Source: Isochrysis galbana
Taxonomy: Eukaryota; Haptophyta; Isochrysidales; Isochrysidaceae
Reading direction: 5' to 3'
NCBI GenBank assembly: GCA_018136815.1
Contig: CM030942.1
Coordinates: 1,759,171 to 1,823,170 of the forward strand
Length of the DNA: 64,000 nucleotides
A program made the position numbers and the translations under genes. The notes under the pieces were generated by a model that had not been told where the DNA came from, searched no databases, and saw only the letters and a program-made list of their open reading frames with translations. Positions 42,836-54,212 of the stretch are shown here, piece by piece; the first letter of the stretch is position 1, and every line of letters starts with the position of its first letter.

Positions 42836-43698
42836 TTAGCCCTGATGTAAGTGTAAGCTCAAAACCACCGTAAGCTTACGGACTGACAGCCCACAACTAG
42901 GATTGACGCATAGGATCTTGGGTAGGCGGCTTGCTGTCAGAGCAAGGCTGATCTCACTCTTGGAGATTGCCTGCGAGGGCGCGCCGGCAGCTAGCGCGGA
43001 ATGCGGTTCTTGCGGGGAGCTCATGGAGCTTTCATCGGGGTTGACTACGGGCATGGTGATTGACGCACGACGCATGACGCACGGAGGGCGCGGAAGTGCG
43101 GAAGGAGGCTTGTGGGAGGTGGTGGCAGGCGACTGGGGGTGGCTCAGGCGCGTGCTTGACTTGTATTGACTCGTTGACTCGGGGTATAGACTCGGGAACT
43201 CGGGGGGACTCGCTTGGGGCTTGGGAACACGACGAAGTTGCTACAAAAAGCTCGAGGACACAAAGCCACACAAACTAAACCAAACGGGGCGAAAACTAAC
43301 CACACCTGGACGGACGGCCAGGCGTCGGCACCAGGGCAACTCAGCAACGCGCAGACATGCGACAGAGGGGAGGCCGACACAACGAGGGCAGATCTCGTTG
43401 GGGAGATATGACCGATAGATGAGAGAAGACAACAGACGGTCATATGGAACATTTGATGACATCAAGAGAAAGTAAGAGAAGAGGGCCGGAGGCGACGGAC
43501 GGCACGCCGAGGGAAAGAACCTGCCGCGGGGGGCGAGGGACCGAGGGCACGGCGGGGCAGCGTGGGAGGGCGCGAGGCCAATCTCGGAGCGAGATCGCGT
43601 CCTTTCCCTCGCGGAGCGCGGAGAGACCCCCCACGAGATATCTTGGGGCCGGAGAATGTTTTGGACGAATCTTCCTGCCGTCGGCCGAGGAGAGGCGG

Positions 43699-43762
<64 letters not shown>

Positions 43763-44029
43763 TCGCAGAGCGACTGCAGAACGAGAAGTCGAAGTCATGC
43801 CGGTTTATTACCTTAAACGAGCCAACAATTATAGTAACAGCAAAAACAAAATTCGAATCGCAAATTTCGAGACCAAAATCTGCAAACCTGGACTTGAGAC
43901 CATGGGAAATCCGAATCTGTGTGTCTTGTGCGTCAGCGGCAACACGGGGAACTGTTCAATTGTAATTATGAGCGCGTACCTTACACTAATATTCATGCCT
44001 ACAGCCTTCAGATGGGCAGGAATACAACA
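42836..44029 (-). mobile_element. Ty3-like LTR followed by leader and gag start
   Basis: On the minus strand a purine run TTTTAGTCGGGGGG is followed at 44,029 by TGTTGTATTCC, the likely LTR start. A related LTR starts TGTCGTATTCC at 51,751 after AGTCGGGGAG. Both share TTGATGwCATCAAA and about 200 bp ending near GGTTAGTTTTCGCCCCGTTT. Downstream (43,170 to 42,836) a gag-like peptide contains AGAPSQAISKSE, also present at 59,97x on the plus strand. A (GA)n tract at about 43,699-43,760 lies inside the LTR. Confidence 0.55.
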
Positions 44030-44154
44030 CCCCCCGACTAAAATCGAGACGTCTCCCGATGTCGAGCCAAGAGAGTTCATTTAACCATACGAGACGAGAG
44101 ACCTAGAAGAGGAGGATTAACCCATGGATCCAAAGCGAGCACAAAATCGGCAGC

Positions 44155-45018
44155 TTAGCGCGGCGGCCCCCGATTTCGTACGTCACGTCCTACCACGTTC
44201 TCCCTTTTACGGCGGTGAGCTTCGGCTCCGGGGTTGAGCGGTAGCTCTACCTCCATCACGTGAGTGTGATTCGGGTTGGTCGGGTCAATTGCGAAAGCAG
44301 CGATACGTCGGGCCAGTAGACGACGAACGTGTTCACGTTGGAGCATCGAGAGACGGCCCTCGGGGTCGATCTTGGCGGCCTCAAGGAGCTTACGCTGGTC
44401 CTCGTCGAGCGACTCAATCACATCCGGCGAGTTAACGTCACCGACGCGGCGATAAGTTCCAGCGTGAATCTTGAATCGAACCTGTAGCGAAGCTACAGGA
44501 TGGAACGACGGAAGGTGTAGAGGTTTGGGGGCAGTATTGCCCACCGTAATCGCGATGGTGTGGTCGGAGTTCGGCCTCTCTACTTGAGGGATGACGAGAG
44601 GAGAGCTATCGATCGTTTCACGCGTAGGGAGTCGGTCCACGAGCATGGCGCAGTCTTCGTGTTCTCGAAGAGCTAGCGGAATTCGGACGTGAAACGTTGC
44701 CCGATGATAGGCCGGGATCGTGATAGGTTCGTGGGTATATAGGAGGTACTCGGAGCCACAAGACGCCGGCGCTTTGGCGGCAAACTCATCGGCCGTGCTG
44801 AAGAGAGGCTCGGGGACTAGCTGGTTGTCGTCTTTGGTGGCCTGCGGCCCTCGGAAGAAGTCAGTCGTGATTGGGTTCGCGGAGGTCGGACAGACTTGTG
44901 CACAAGTCAGGCTGACAGGGGAGGGAGGCAGGGAGACCGGAGGGAGGGAGGCAGGGAGGGGGTATACCGAAGGATACCGAAGAGAGGGAAGCAGGGAGGG
45001 GGTATACCGAAGGGCCAA
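44155..45018 (-). pseudogene. Ty3/gypsy pol fragment upstream of reverse transcriptase
   Basis: A minus frame of 287 codons. The C-terminal half reads LLARRIAAFAIDPTNPNHTH then VMEVELPLNPGAEAHRRK, which matches the spacer of Ty3 Pol just before the reverse transcriptase (the DvF..H.I.tgda.Pv..R pattern). The N-terminal part begins with imperfect PPS-rich repeats from a local tandem repeat (44,900-45,015). No protease or RT catalytic motif is present. The fragment stops near 44,155, where the LTR-proximal sequence begins, so most of pol has been deleted. Confidence 0.6.
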
Positions 45019-45978
45019 AAACAGCTTCCGAGCGGTCGTTAAAGTGGGCCGTCGACACCGCCAGGCAAAAAAATGGGAATTTTTTCACGTCGGCGCGCGC
45101 GCGCGCGAAAGAATTGGAAGTTGAGACTCGGAGGGTCTTCTAGTTAGAGCATATGGAGGCCATCCATGCATTTTTTTGGCCTGAAGAAAGCGATCCTGAG
45201 AAGCCGATTTTTACCGTCCCCACCTCTATTGTATAACGCTTTGAATAGTGACGCGCGCTTTCCTCATGGCGACGATGATGCTTCTTGCGTTGTGCCCGGC
45301 CTTGGTGGCGAGGCCACAAGCCGGATAACTATAAAGTTAGTTAGACGGGTGAATGAGGATTGTGGGGTTTGTCGGCATGAGCAAGCACGGGTGACACGTC
45401 GGGTGCATCCAAAAACACATTCCTCTTCCGTTGGCGAGCGCTGGCGCTAGATGCTAGATGGTGGCGCACGCAAATTCACACACAACAAGCTGAAGTGCTG
45501 TGCCCGCTCCGCACGGTCGCCTCCCATCCCATACACACGAGCATGGGCACGGAGGCGGAGACAACCGATCGTCACTACGCCCCAGGACTGTGCCCAGAGG
45601 ACCGAGGGGTGGGCAGGGTCGGCGCAAAATGGTAGGCGGGCGCACGGGTAAAGTATGTCACCCGTACGATAGCCGGGTCCGCGGTAGCCCGGCATAGCCT
45701 CAATTACGTCATCGAGCGAGCGAGTTGTCGCTCGCATGCATGTGGGTCCGCATAGGATGCTCAGTTTTCGAGCTACCGGCTATTTGTCTAAGCCGTGGCA
45801 CTAGTTCATAGTCTTGGAACCTTTATCGGTCTGGCGCCATGGCCTGAAGCAAAGCTTATTATTGAAGCTGTGAGTGGGTTGGGGCCTAGTCGCGAGGCAG
45901 CCGGACCATGCGGCTGCGACTCTGGGCGCGCCGTGACCATTGCCTTCGAAAAAGCGGTGCTCACGGCACGTGTGCCAC
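45019..45978. other. Unassigned spacer and 3' flank of the polyol dehydrogenase gene
   Basis: GCGCGCGCGC at about 45,092-45,105; the rest is unique-looking sequence with short frames on both strands and no domains. CGAGCGAGCGAGTTGTCGCTCGC at about 45,713 can form a hairpin. The part next to 45,979 should be the gene's 3' UTR. Confidence 0.35.
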
Positions 45979-48900
45979 CTATGTGTGCTTGTTTGCATTG
46001 CGCGACTGCTGAAGCTCGACGACGTCGGCCTTTTGCTTCTCAACGGCACGCTGCACGCGAGCTGAGTTGGCCTTGCCACCTGCCTTGCGCTGCTCCCTGA
46101 TGAGGGCCTTGTGTGTGATCTCGACCTCGCGCTTGCAAAATTGCCGCGAGTCCAGTACGAGTGTCGCCGCTTGCTCCGCGAGCCAGTCGCGCACCTGCTC
46201 GCCACTCTGGAAGGGCTGCTCCACCCATCGGTGATAGCCACGGCGTAGCGCGCGTTGGCGGAAGCGACTTTTGGAGTACTTGAAGAAGGCCAAGTTTTCA
46301 GCTTCGGCCGCCGTGGCCGTCGCGTCGAAGTTGCTTGCTGCCTTCTTGGCTACCTCAGCGCGCTCGGAGGCCCAGACCTGCGTCGGCTTGAGCCGGGTGA
46401 GCCAACGATTGGCAACACCGCCGCCGAGGACGCGAGAAACGACGTCGTCCACCTAATGTTCGGAGGGCGAGGGGCAGCTCTGAAGTCGCGCTTCAATAAA
46501 TGCGAGTCTGGCTCGAGGCGGTGTGTAATTGCTGGTGTCTGACCATCCACAAACTGCCTGCGGGGCCCAAGGGCACACTCCTAACCTCACAGACGGCTCA
46601 CCTGCGAGAATCTTTCAATGAGCACTTGCTCGCCGTAATCGAGCAGCACGTCCCAGACCTGCTCTTGTGTCTCGACACCATGCCACTGCATGAGGTTCTC
46701 GACGCCATACTTGGAAATCAGCTGGGCCGCCCGCAGCGTGACCCACGCCTCGCACATCAACTAGGAAGGCGGCAGCAGCATAAGCGACAGGGTAAAGGCC
46801 AAGCAACCGGTGCCGTGACAATTGCATGGGCGGTGCAGCAAGGGGTGAAGCCATCTATCCGCCTTCAGCGGCATACCGATTTGCCTCGGCCAAGCGCGAT
46901 GGGGCGGAAAGGTGGAGCGTGAGCCATTACCTGCTGCTTGCGTGGCATGCTGTCGTACTTGAGCAGCACGTACTCGCGTGCCTCGCCTTGGCCGGCTGAG
47001 GTGACTGAGCGGTCGCCGGAGAGTTTACCGCCCTCTGGGGTGGAGGCCTTGGTGAGCTCGGGGAAGACGTAGTCTTGACAGAGAGTCATGAACGCGAGCA
47101 CTGTGTGCATGCCGTTGACGAGGGAGAACTGTGAGAGAGGGGTATCGGGGGGAGGGGTATCGGGGGGCGTGAACACGTTGCCAGGCCGCTCGCTTGCGCT
47201 GACAGTGGTGCACCAGTAGCAATCGGGCCGTCAACCACCTCGCCCTAGTGGCGCTGAGCGTGTGCACCTTCCTCTCGGAAAGGTACTCCGCCTCAGTCTG
47301 TGATGATGGGAGCGTGGCTACAGCGGAAGTGAACGGTGAGCGCTCCTCGATCCCCGGAGTAAGCGGCACGATGGAGCCGCGCCACGGCTCGGCCTGGACA
47401 GTCACCTGCATGGGCCGATGCGGTAAAGAGAGGGGCACAACGGCGTATGAGGGGGATAGGGCCAATGCTCGAAATACTACTAGTAGTGTGGAAAATAGGC
47501 CCGCCCGATGCAGCATGGCGTCGTGCCGACACTGCGCAAGAGCGGTCCGTGGTGATCCGACTACCGTGGGTCTACGGGCATGGCGGTGCCCATACAACCG
47601 CCGGGTCGATGGGCAAGGTGGTGACCATACGACCGCCGGGTCCACAGGCATTGCGGTAAGCGTTGCTCACCGCATCCGGGGTGACGATGCGCCCGGTGCA
47701 GACGCGGTCGACCATGCAGTCAACGACGCGCACGCGACCCTCGAGGTCCTTCTTTAAGCGGGCGACCGCGTCATGGTCATTCTCGCACGCGAATAGTATC
47801 GGTTGATCCTCCTCGTTGTCTCGAAGGGGAAGACGCGACAAAATAGGCAGGAGCACCTGGTGTGGAGAGTAGGTGGGGGGCCGCGAGAAGATTTGCTGCG
47901 TCAAGGCACACACCTTGTGTGCGCGCGGGGGCTGGGGGGGGGGGGGGGGGGCGGGGGAGGCGTGGGGAGCTTTCCCGTGGTGTCATTGAGTCGTGCGCCT
48001 CAGAGCGCGTGCCATTGGCGCGCCGGGGATGTGGGGTAGCGACGAGGCTGTTGCGATTCATGGAGCCACAGCATCATGGGGCACGTTGATAGATGGTGTG
48101 CCTTTGCAGGTCGCACAAGCGCTCACCTTGGCCATTGCGGCGCCGAGGGAGCATGAGAACGAGGTTGCCGTTGAAACGACGGGCTCGAGCTCGTCGGGAT
48201 CACTCGCGAAGATGAGCGACTGAAGTCACAGATGAGGGGGTGGGAGAGTTGCTAGCTGAGCGTTGAGCTGAGGGCACAGTCGCAAGCAAAGGCTGCGGAA
48301 ATCTGAAAGATTGGCCCTGTCTCGCCACGACCTGCGCCATCCGGCGGCGATACGAGGGAAGGCAATGGCCAAACACCTGAGCAGGCATATACTCTGGAAG
48401 CCCTTTGCTCCCCGACAGGACGTTGACGCTGTGCACAGCGACGACGTCATTCACCTTGATGTCCATCTGCATAGTGTGGTACACAAAGCATTGACAGGGA
48501 GAGGAAAACGAGAGAAGCTGAGCTGAGCCAGACAGCAATGGCCAAGGTCACGAGGCGTGCCCCGGGAAGCGCGCCCACCTGATTCTCGTTTGTGCCGCGC
48601 GAGGCGACAGCAAACATCTCCTGCCACTTCCTCTTGGGACGTTGGACCACCGCGAAGGGGATGCCTGAGGCTGAGATTGCAGGCACGACGAGCCCCATGC
48701 CGAGCCGGCCCGCCCCAAAGTGCAGGTGGAAGCGGGAATCGATGCTGGGGATGTTCTCGCTCTGGGCTCCGATGATGTCCGCTGCCTGCGGGCCCATTGC
48801 TGCGCGAGCCCAAGGCACGGGGGGCAGGGTGAGGTCACCAGAAGGTGAGTGAGCCAAGGCTCAGCTGTCATGTGGACGGCCGTGCGCCCCGCGGCGAAGA

Positions 48901-49410
48901 AAGGAAGGCGCGCTCGCGGCCGCCCGTGAAATAAGCTGGGGACCGACGCTCACCTCTGAGTACCATGTCGCCCGGCAGCTCGCAGTCCTCCTCCTGCACG
49001 CACTGCCTTACCTGCCAATCTGCAATGGTGAAATACCTCCTCCCGTCTGGTGCTGTCGCGATCGTGCCCTCTGCGCCCTCAGGAAGGTCGCTCATCGAGT
49101 TGAGCTGCGACGCGAAGAAGACAGATGCCTTCGGGTCACTCATCATCGCACGCGCGTGCGTCGGCCCCAGGATCTCCTCGAGCTCGTTCTCGAAGACGAC
49201 AACACACTCGTCGATCTCTCCGTTTGCATCAAGGTGGCAGAGCTCAAACTTCCTGAGGAGGGGCTGGCCGTCGTCGTCGAGGGGCGGAGTGGCGGGCTGA
49301 GCGGCTGTGGCGACGGGCCGCGCGTGACGACGCGCGGGGGGAGCCATCAGAAGCGCGTGGCAGCCGTAGAGCAAGCAGAGAGGCGCGAGCCGCCCCCATC
49401 GGCCACTCAT
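45979..49410 (-). CDS. Polyol (mannitol-type) long-chain dehydrogenase with N-terminal extension
   Basis: Nine exons right to left: 49410-48954, 48799-48579, 48466-48377, 48219-48127, 47856-47671, 47405-47268, 47128-46931, 46760-46602, 46452-45979; 671 codons with all phases consistent and GT-AG ends. Residues 1-35 look like a signal or bipartite plastid leader (LAPLCLLYGCHALLM then Arg/His). About 40-150 is an extra domain I do not recognise. FGAGRLGMG (180-187) is the NAD-binding turn. ATSFSCSLGAAMAK and ENDHDAV follow family patterns. The exon 6/7 junction produces K395-N400-H403, the Lys-Asn-His spacing of the polyol dehydrogenase active site (K295/N300/H303 in Pseudomonas mannitol dehydrogenase). 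The C-terminal about 110 residues are charged and helical, beyond the usual fold. It could oxidise or reduce mannitol or its phosphate; substrate unknown. Confidence 0.85.
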
Positions 49411-50521
49411 CTCGCTCGCTCGCCTCTCTCTCTCTCTCTCTCTCCCCCCGCCCCCCCTCTCCTCTCCCCCCCTCTCCCTCTCTACATGTTTGTTGTTTGG
49501 CTTAATTTAACATTCCCTCCCCACATATGTCGACCCCCCCTTCTTCCTCGATCTTCACCCTCTCTCTCTTCCTCCGCCTTCCCGCCCCCCCTCCTCCCCC
49601 CCCCACCCAGCCAAGTATTTGTCGGAGCTCTCTCTCTCACCTCTTCTCCCTCTCGGATATATATAGTCTCTAGTACATGGTTCCCTCCCTCCTTTCCAGC
49701 TTCCCTGAAGGTACTCGTAGAATTCTGTATGTGCTGGCGAAAACTCTCTCGCGTCGCCAATGCGCTGAGAGTACCAAGCAAAGAAAGGCGTGAGGACGCG
49801 GAAGACTGCGAGTGCATCACGTGAATAAGGGGGACGCAGCAACCATGTAATGGAGTGACGAAATCCGTGCAAGAGCCTCCCCCCCAGGTGTCATGCGGGG
49901 GAGGGAGTGGATGAGGGGGGCGAGGCGTAGCAGACGGAGTGCCCTCGCGCTCCCGTTTCCTCTCTTCCCGACGCCCGTTCTTCCGTGTGACGGCATGCGG
50001 AGGATGAAAAATAAAACCCCAAGGGGGAGGGCGACAGAGAGAGAGAGTCTCTCTCACCTTCTCTCTCATCCCGGACGACACGTTCATCCTCCTACTCAAG
50101 CCGTGGAATGTTAATCTGATGGTTCCCCATCCATCTACTCTCTCCCTCCCGGGCATCGTCTCCCAGTTCCTCGCCCTTCTCGCCATTCATCCTCCTGCCC
50201 CATACTCCGGTAGTACAGTAAGAGCGCGCGCTCCCAGGCACACGTTCCGTAAGCAGTCCCACTCCATCCCGAGAGTCCGAAGGGGTCAGCTGGCGGTGCT
50301 GGCGGCTGCGGCCAAGAGGAAGGGGAAGGAGGCCATACGCACACTCACTCGGCGCCCCGCCAATTCCCGGCGCGTGCCTAATTCCTGGCATCAGGTACTT
50401 CGTGGGCCTGTCTGAGGACTAGAGCAAGGAATGGCGAATGGAGCCGGAGTTGGGCTCGCGGATGAGGGGTGATATCTCCTCACCCACCACCGGCTCAAGA
50501 TCGACTACCTCGCTCAACGTC
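49411..50521. other. Upstream region of the dehydrogenase gene, CT-rich
   Basis: (CT)n at about 49,425-49,445 and long pyrimidine stretches to 49,650, TATATATA at about 49,658, then unassigned sequence. Minus-strand frames (for example 49,482-50,186) show no domain. Probably promoter plus decayed repeats. Confidence 0.4.
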
Positions 50522-50625
50522 TGTCGTATTCCATACGAGGACAGACTTTTACTTTTAGCCGGCGAGCTATTTTAACTCTCAAGGTCTCGTTGATGGGTAT
50601 ATCGTCTCTTCTCCTACTTTCGCAA
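50522..50625 (+). repeat. Fragment of the Ty3-like LTR
   Basis: TGTCGTATTCCATACGAGG followed by the next 85 bp up to CTACTTTCGC is nearly identical to 51,751-51,865. It is interrupted at 50,625 by the 5' hairpin of a LINE-derived element. Confidence 0.75.
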
Positions 50626-51506
50626 CTAAGTTTATACTTAGACGCGATGGAGCGCGCCGACGCGACTCCCCTCTCCTTCGGGCCCCCCACCGAGGGCGCC
50701 CCCCCAGTGCCCATGGAGCAGCCGCTGACGAAGCGGCCGCGTCCGCCGTCCGCCCACCGAGGCCGAGCAGGTGCGTGCGACTCCGGTCGCGCCACACGGC
50801 CCGTGGCCCCGGCCACACCGCTCATGGCAGCCATGCTGGCCTCCCCCATGGGGGGCAGCAGGCTGCTGGCAGCACCCCATCAATGCCAGGCTCAAGCAGC
50901 CACCCTTCCATTGGGCATGCCTTATGGCAGAGGCCCCTCTCGCCCTGGCAAGGGCCGCGCTGCTCCGGCAGCGCGGCCCGCGGCCGGGTGGCCCCTATGG
51001 GCACAACACACACCTCAATGCAGCAAGCAACATACGATTCAGAGTGAGACCCTCATGCACCCTTCACCACACACACGAAGCACGCGCGCACGCCCCCCGT
51101 GGGGACAACATTGACAAGACCACCCTCACCCATTGACTCCACTCGCTCAACACTGACCAAGGTCACCTCCGCCCACGCCTCACAGGACCAAGATTCCGAC
51201 GTAGAAAACGACATCACAGACTCCGACGCTTCCTTTGAGCTCTCCTTCCACCAAACTGGGGACATCATCCTCCAAGACACGACGGCGTATGCCGCCATCG
51301 TTGAACTACTCCTCGAACTCGAGGGCGTAGACCCACCGCAGCCTTGCGCGCGCGCGGCCTCCCCGGAACCAGCTTCTCCGCTAATGAGGGAACTGGGAAA
51401 TAAGGGGGAGGGGGTTGTTAGGGGTTAAGGTTGGGTAGTAGGGAGGTACACTAGCGCACTGCCTCACGCCGCACACGTAGCGGGGATTTTTAAGAAGATT
51501 TTTTTT
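50626..51506 (+). mobile_element. Internally deleted LINE (5' end and 3' end only)
   Basis: Starts with hairpin CTAAGT-TTAT-ACTTAG (50,626-50,641) and ATGGAGCGCGCC at 50,647, and ends with the family A 3' UTR (from about 51,350) finishing AAGAAGA plus T8 (51,499-51,506). The middle has ORF1-like frames (50,647-51,114, and 51,099-51,428 with DSDVENDITDSDASFEL) in different phases and no reverse transcriptase. At about 880 bp it is a SINE-like derivative that would depend on full-length copies. Confidence 0.75.
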
Positions 51507-52248
51507 GTAAAAGGGAGAAATGGGTGGGACGATGCGTACAAATAGGTCGCCGCGTCCAGCTTCCGAATTTGTGCTCAAAGGGCCCACGGGTGCTCTCGTC
51601 TTCTATTTTAAGCGCCGCCTTCAACGTTCGGTTTCTCGGTTATCTTTAATTTTTCTCGCCTTGTAGTTCTAATTCTGGATTTCTTCTATTTCGGTTATTC
51701 TGTTCTCCTTCCATGCAACTCGTCGAGACGACTCGAATTTAGTCGGGGAGTGTCGTATTCCATACGAGTCGTATATACGAGGACAGACTTTTACTTTTAG
51801 CCGGCGAGCTATTTTAACTCTCAAGGTCTCGTTGATGGGTATATCGTCTCTTCTCCTACTTTCGCTTGATGACATCAAACGTTACACGACTGTCGTCCGT
51901 CTTCTGTTATACCTCGGTCGCAGCTCCCCAAGCGAGGTCTGCCCTCGTTGTGCCGCCCCCTCTGCGTATGTCCGTGCGCTGCTAAGTTGCCTTGGTGCCG
52001 ACGCTCGGTCGTCCGTCCAAGTGTGGTTAGTTTTCGCCCCGTTTGGTTTAGTTTGTGTCTGTCTCTGTTGGTCAGCAACTTTTTGAGTCCCCGCGTTGTA
52101 GCCCCTCGTTTTTACCTTGGACCTAAGAAGCTCTCATTCTCATTCTCTCTCTCCCCCCCTAGCTCGCTAGCTAGCCTCGTCTCTACTCTCCGACGCCACG
52201 TGTCGCAATTCTCCGAACCTCCGTCTACCTCTTCGCTCGAAGCGCTCG
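51507..52248 (+). mobile_element. Ty3-like LTR and leader (plus orientation)
   Basis: A polypurine run AGTCGGGGAG at about 51,741 precedes TGTCGTATTCC (51,751). The LTR body continues to about 52,095 and matches, in inverse orientation, the LTR at 43,2xx-44,029. A CT-rich leader follows to the ATG at 52,249. Confidence 0.55.
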
Positions 52249-52675
52249 ATGGCAGACAATGACAACTACTCCTACCATGACCTCTCTGACATTTTCCCGC
52301 CCGCAACCAACAACGACTCTTTTACGGCCGCGTCAGCTGCCGGCTCGGTCGAACGGCCCTCTGCCTACGAGCCTGTAGTCATCGCGTGTTCGACAACGTC
52401 TCGACGTCCTAGCCCGGCCCCAGCCCGACGTCGCGCAGTCGAGCGACGCAGCACCGAGCGTCCTTCGCGAGGAGCGAGGAGGAGGGAACATCTGAGCGTC
52501 GCGCGGGGTGTAATAAGAAAATTATGCAATTGGGAATAATATGGGCAGGGCATCCGTAACACCAGCTTGTGTCGATTCCGGCTCCCACATCTCGGGTCCA
52601 GCAGAGATCATTGCAATACGTATTGCAGATGATGTGCCAGCCCTCAGAGGGGCTGGGCTTTTGATGGCGCCGGGC
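52249..52675 (+). pseudogene. Ty3-like gag start joined to an aspartic protease fragment
   Basis: The frame from 52,249 (MADNDNYSYHDLSDIFPP) is a plausible gag N-terminus of 96 codons ending at 52,539. From about 52,542, in another frame, ASVTPACVDSGSHISGPAEI contains the DSG signature of a retropepsin, continuing RIADDVPALRGAGLLMAPG to 52,675, where a DNA transposon interrupts it. The frame resumes at 53,512 with RPLVHEHEGG. The large missing part between gag start and protease is a deletion. Confidence 0.6.
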
Positions 52676-53511
52676 AGGGCGTATGGGTTCACGTTTACCC
52701 GGTGTTGACCCACTTTGCGTTAACACCTCCATTGGCTAGGTGTGGCACATGCGTTAACACCTCAATCTGCAAGTGTTGGTACCAGCAGCGGGTTAACACC
52801 ACACTGCCGGTGCTGTGTACTACTGTGCACCCACGCACCCACGCACCCACGCACTCACGCACCCACTGAATGCTACGTGCCGCGCGTGCGCGCGCACGAG
52901 GAGCTGCATGGCAAAGTGGCAAGTGGGGAGTTGCTCTTCGGCACGGGCACCATGGCCAACTTGGAGCTTGCGCGGCTGCACCGCTGCACCTGCTGCTGCG
53001 CGCGCTGCGCTGCGCTGTTGCCGCTACACGGGCGGCGCGATGGGACCGTGCTGCTCCTTGTGCACGCGTGGGCCGCCTACTGCGTGGGGAGGCAGCGGCG
53101 GCGGTCGGAGGTGAGCCGGCGGTGCCTGCCGCCGCCTTCGCGGCCGTAGACCGGCTGCTCGCCGCACTCGCTGCGCGCGACCGACCGCGTACGACGCTCA
53201 CGTTGCGCGCTGCGCGTCGCCTGCGCGTTCCACCTGCGCGGGGCCGCGCGTGTCCCGATAGGCATTTTGTCATTTGACCGCGCATTCCCTCGCGCGCGCT
53301 GCCGCGCTGCCCGCTAAAGCAAGCAGAATCAGCAACCAGCAACCGCAACAGTGACGAGTGGAAGTGTAGAAGTGCGTCAACACCGTGTCAACACTTGTTG
53401 TGCCCTGCGTCAACACTTGTAAGAGGCCAGATGGGTTAACACCTTGCCCAAGCTACTGTAATGGGCCCTCGAGGGCGTGTCAACGTGAACCCATACGCCC
53501 TGGCGCCGGGC
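52666..53511. mobile_element. DNA transposon with 10-bp target duplication
   Basis: GGCGCCGGGC occurs at 52,666-52,675 and 53,502-53,511. The 826-bp element between (52,676-53,501) has terminal inverted repeats AGGGCGTATGGGTTCACGTT (left) and the exact reverse complement on the right. Subterminal TTAACACC/GTCAACACT words repeat at both ends. A 136-codon plus frame (52,742-53,149) contains LLFGTGTMANLELARLHRC and a CCCARC cluster but matches no transposase I know. Superfamily undetermined. Confidence 0.8.
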
Positions 53512-53529
53512 CGACCCCTCGTGCACGAG

Positions 53530-53877
53530 CACGAGGGCGGTACCGCGGCAGTGTAGGGGCCAGGCCCGGAGGCCTTCCCTATTGGAGCGTCCAGCTGGTG
53601 GAGTGTGGTGGATGTGGCTGTGGAGGGTGAGATGGGTGCTGTGGTCCAGCATGGTGGATGGTGGTCTCCATGCGGTCTGTGCGTGCGCTGTTCGCGGTGG
53701 TGCGGGGGTGTGGTGGGCGTGGCTCCTGTGCCCACCTGGCTGGGCGTGTCGTCTGGGCGCGGTCGCTTCGGCGACAGCGGAGTGTCCATCAGCAGTTCGT
53801 CCATCTCAGCGAGGGCGGCGGCAGCGAGGGAGGGAGGCGGCGCGCGCTCCATGACCCTATCGTTTTAACGATAGTTG
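53530..53877 (-). mobile_element. 5' part of a non-LTR element (relative of 6311-6778)
   Basis: The minus strand starts with hairpin CTATCGTT-AA-AACGATAG (complement of 53,857-53,874) and ATGGAGCGCGCGCC at 53,852. It shares about 330 bp with the nested element at 6,430-6,778 but has a 10-bp insertion that shifts the MERAPPPSL frame. It ends where the protease fragment begins, near 53,538. Confidence 0.7.
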
Positions 53878-53924
53878 GGGGTGTGACAAAAAAAGGGGAA
53901 CCTCGAGTTGCACCTTCTGATGGG

Positions 53925-54127
53925 GGGGGGGCTCTCCCCTCCGCTTCCACACGAACCCCCTCCCCGCTTCTAGACGTAGTCCATTTCCTCAAACGCTATG
54001 CCTGATCTTAGAATCGCTCATTAGAATATTATAATATTATTGGTGGACCACCTGATATCAGCCTTATATCAAGTCCTGATATCAGGTCGCTAAGACCAGA
54101 TGACCTGAGACCTGACGGAGCATCGAG
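53925..54127. mobile_element. Right end of a second hAT-like element
   Basis: Matches 11,565-11,775, including CTCTCCCCTCCGCTTCCACA, the CCTGATATCAGG-type palindromes and the terminal CCTGACGGAGCATC. The left half is missing, so it is a truncated copy abutting another LINE 5' fragment. Confidence 0.7.
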
Positions 54128-54212
54128 CATCTGGGGCCCTCGGCGGGGGGCCCGGAGGGAAGGGGAGTCACGCTGGCGCGCTCCATCGCAACCAAGTATA
54201 AACTTAGTTGAA
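54128..54212 (-). mobile_element. LINE 5'-end fragment with hairpin
   Basis: The minus strand reads AACTAAGT-TTAT-ACTTGGTT (8-bp stem with one G-T wobble), GCG, then ATGGAGCGCGCCAGCG. Only about 80 bp remain before the hAT-like end. Confidence 0.6.

Noticed and set aside
47129..47267. Extending dehydrogenase exon 6 to HTLSATRAR with a later donor
   Set aside because: The phase does not match exon 7 and it breaks the Lys-Asn-His spacing; the donor after ERK (GTGCAC) keeps both.
49482..50186. 234-codon minus-strand ORF
   Set aside because: Non-ATG-like start region, low complexity, no domain, and it overlaps repeat-like CT-rich DNA.
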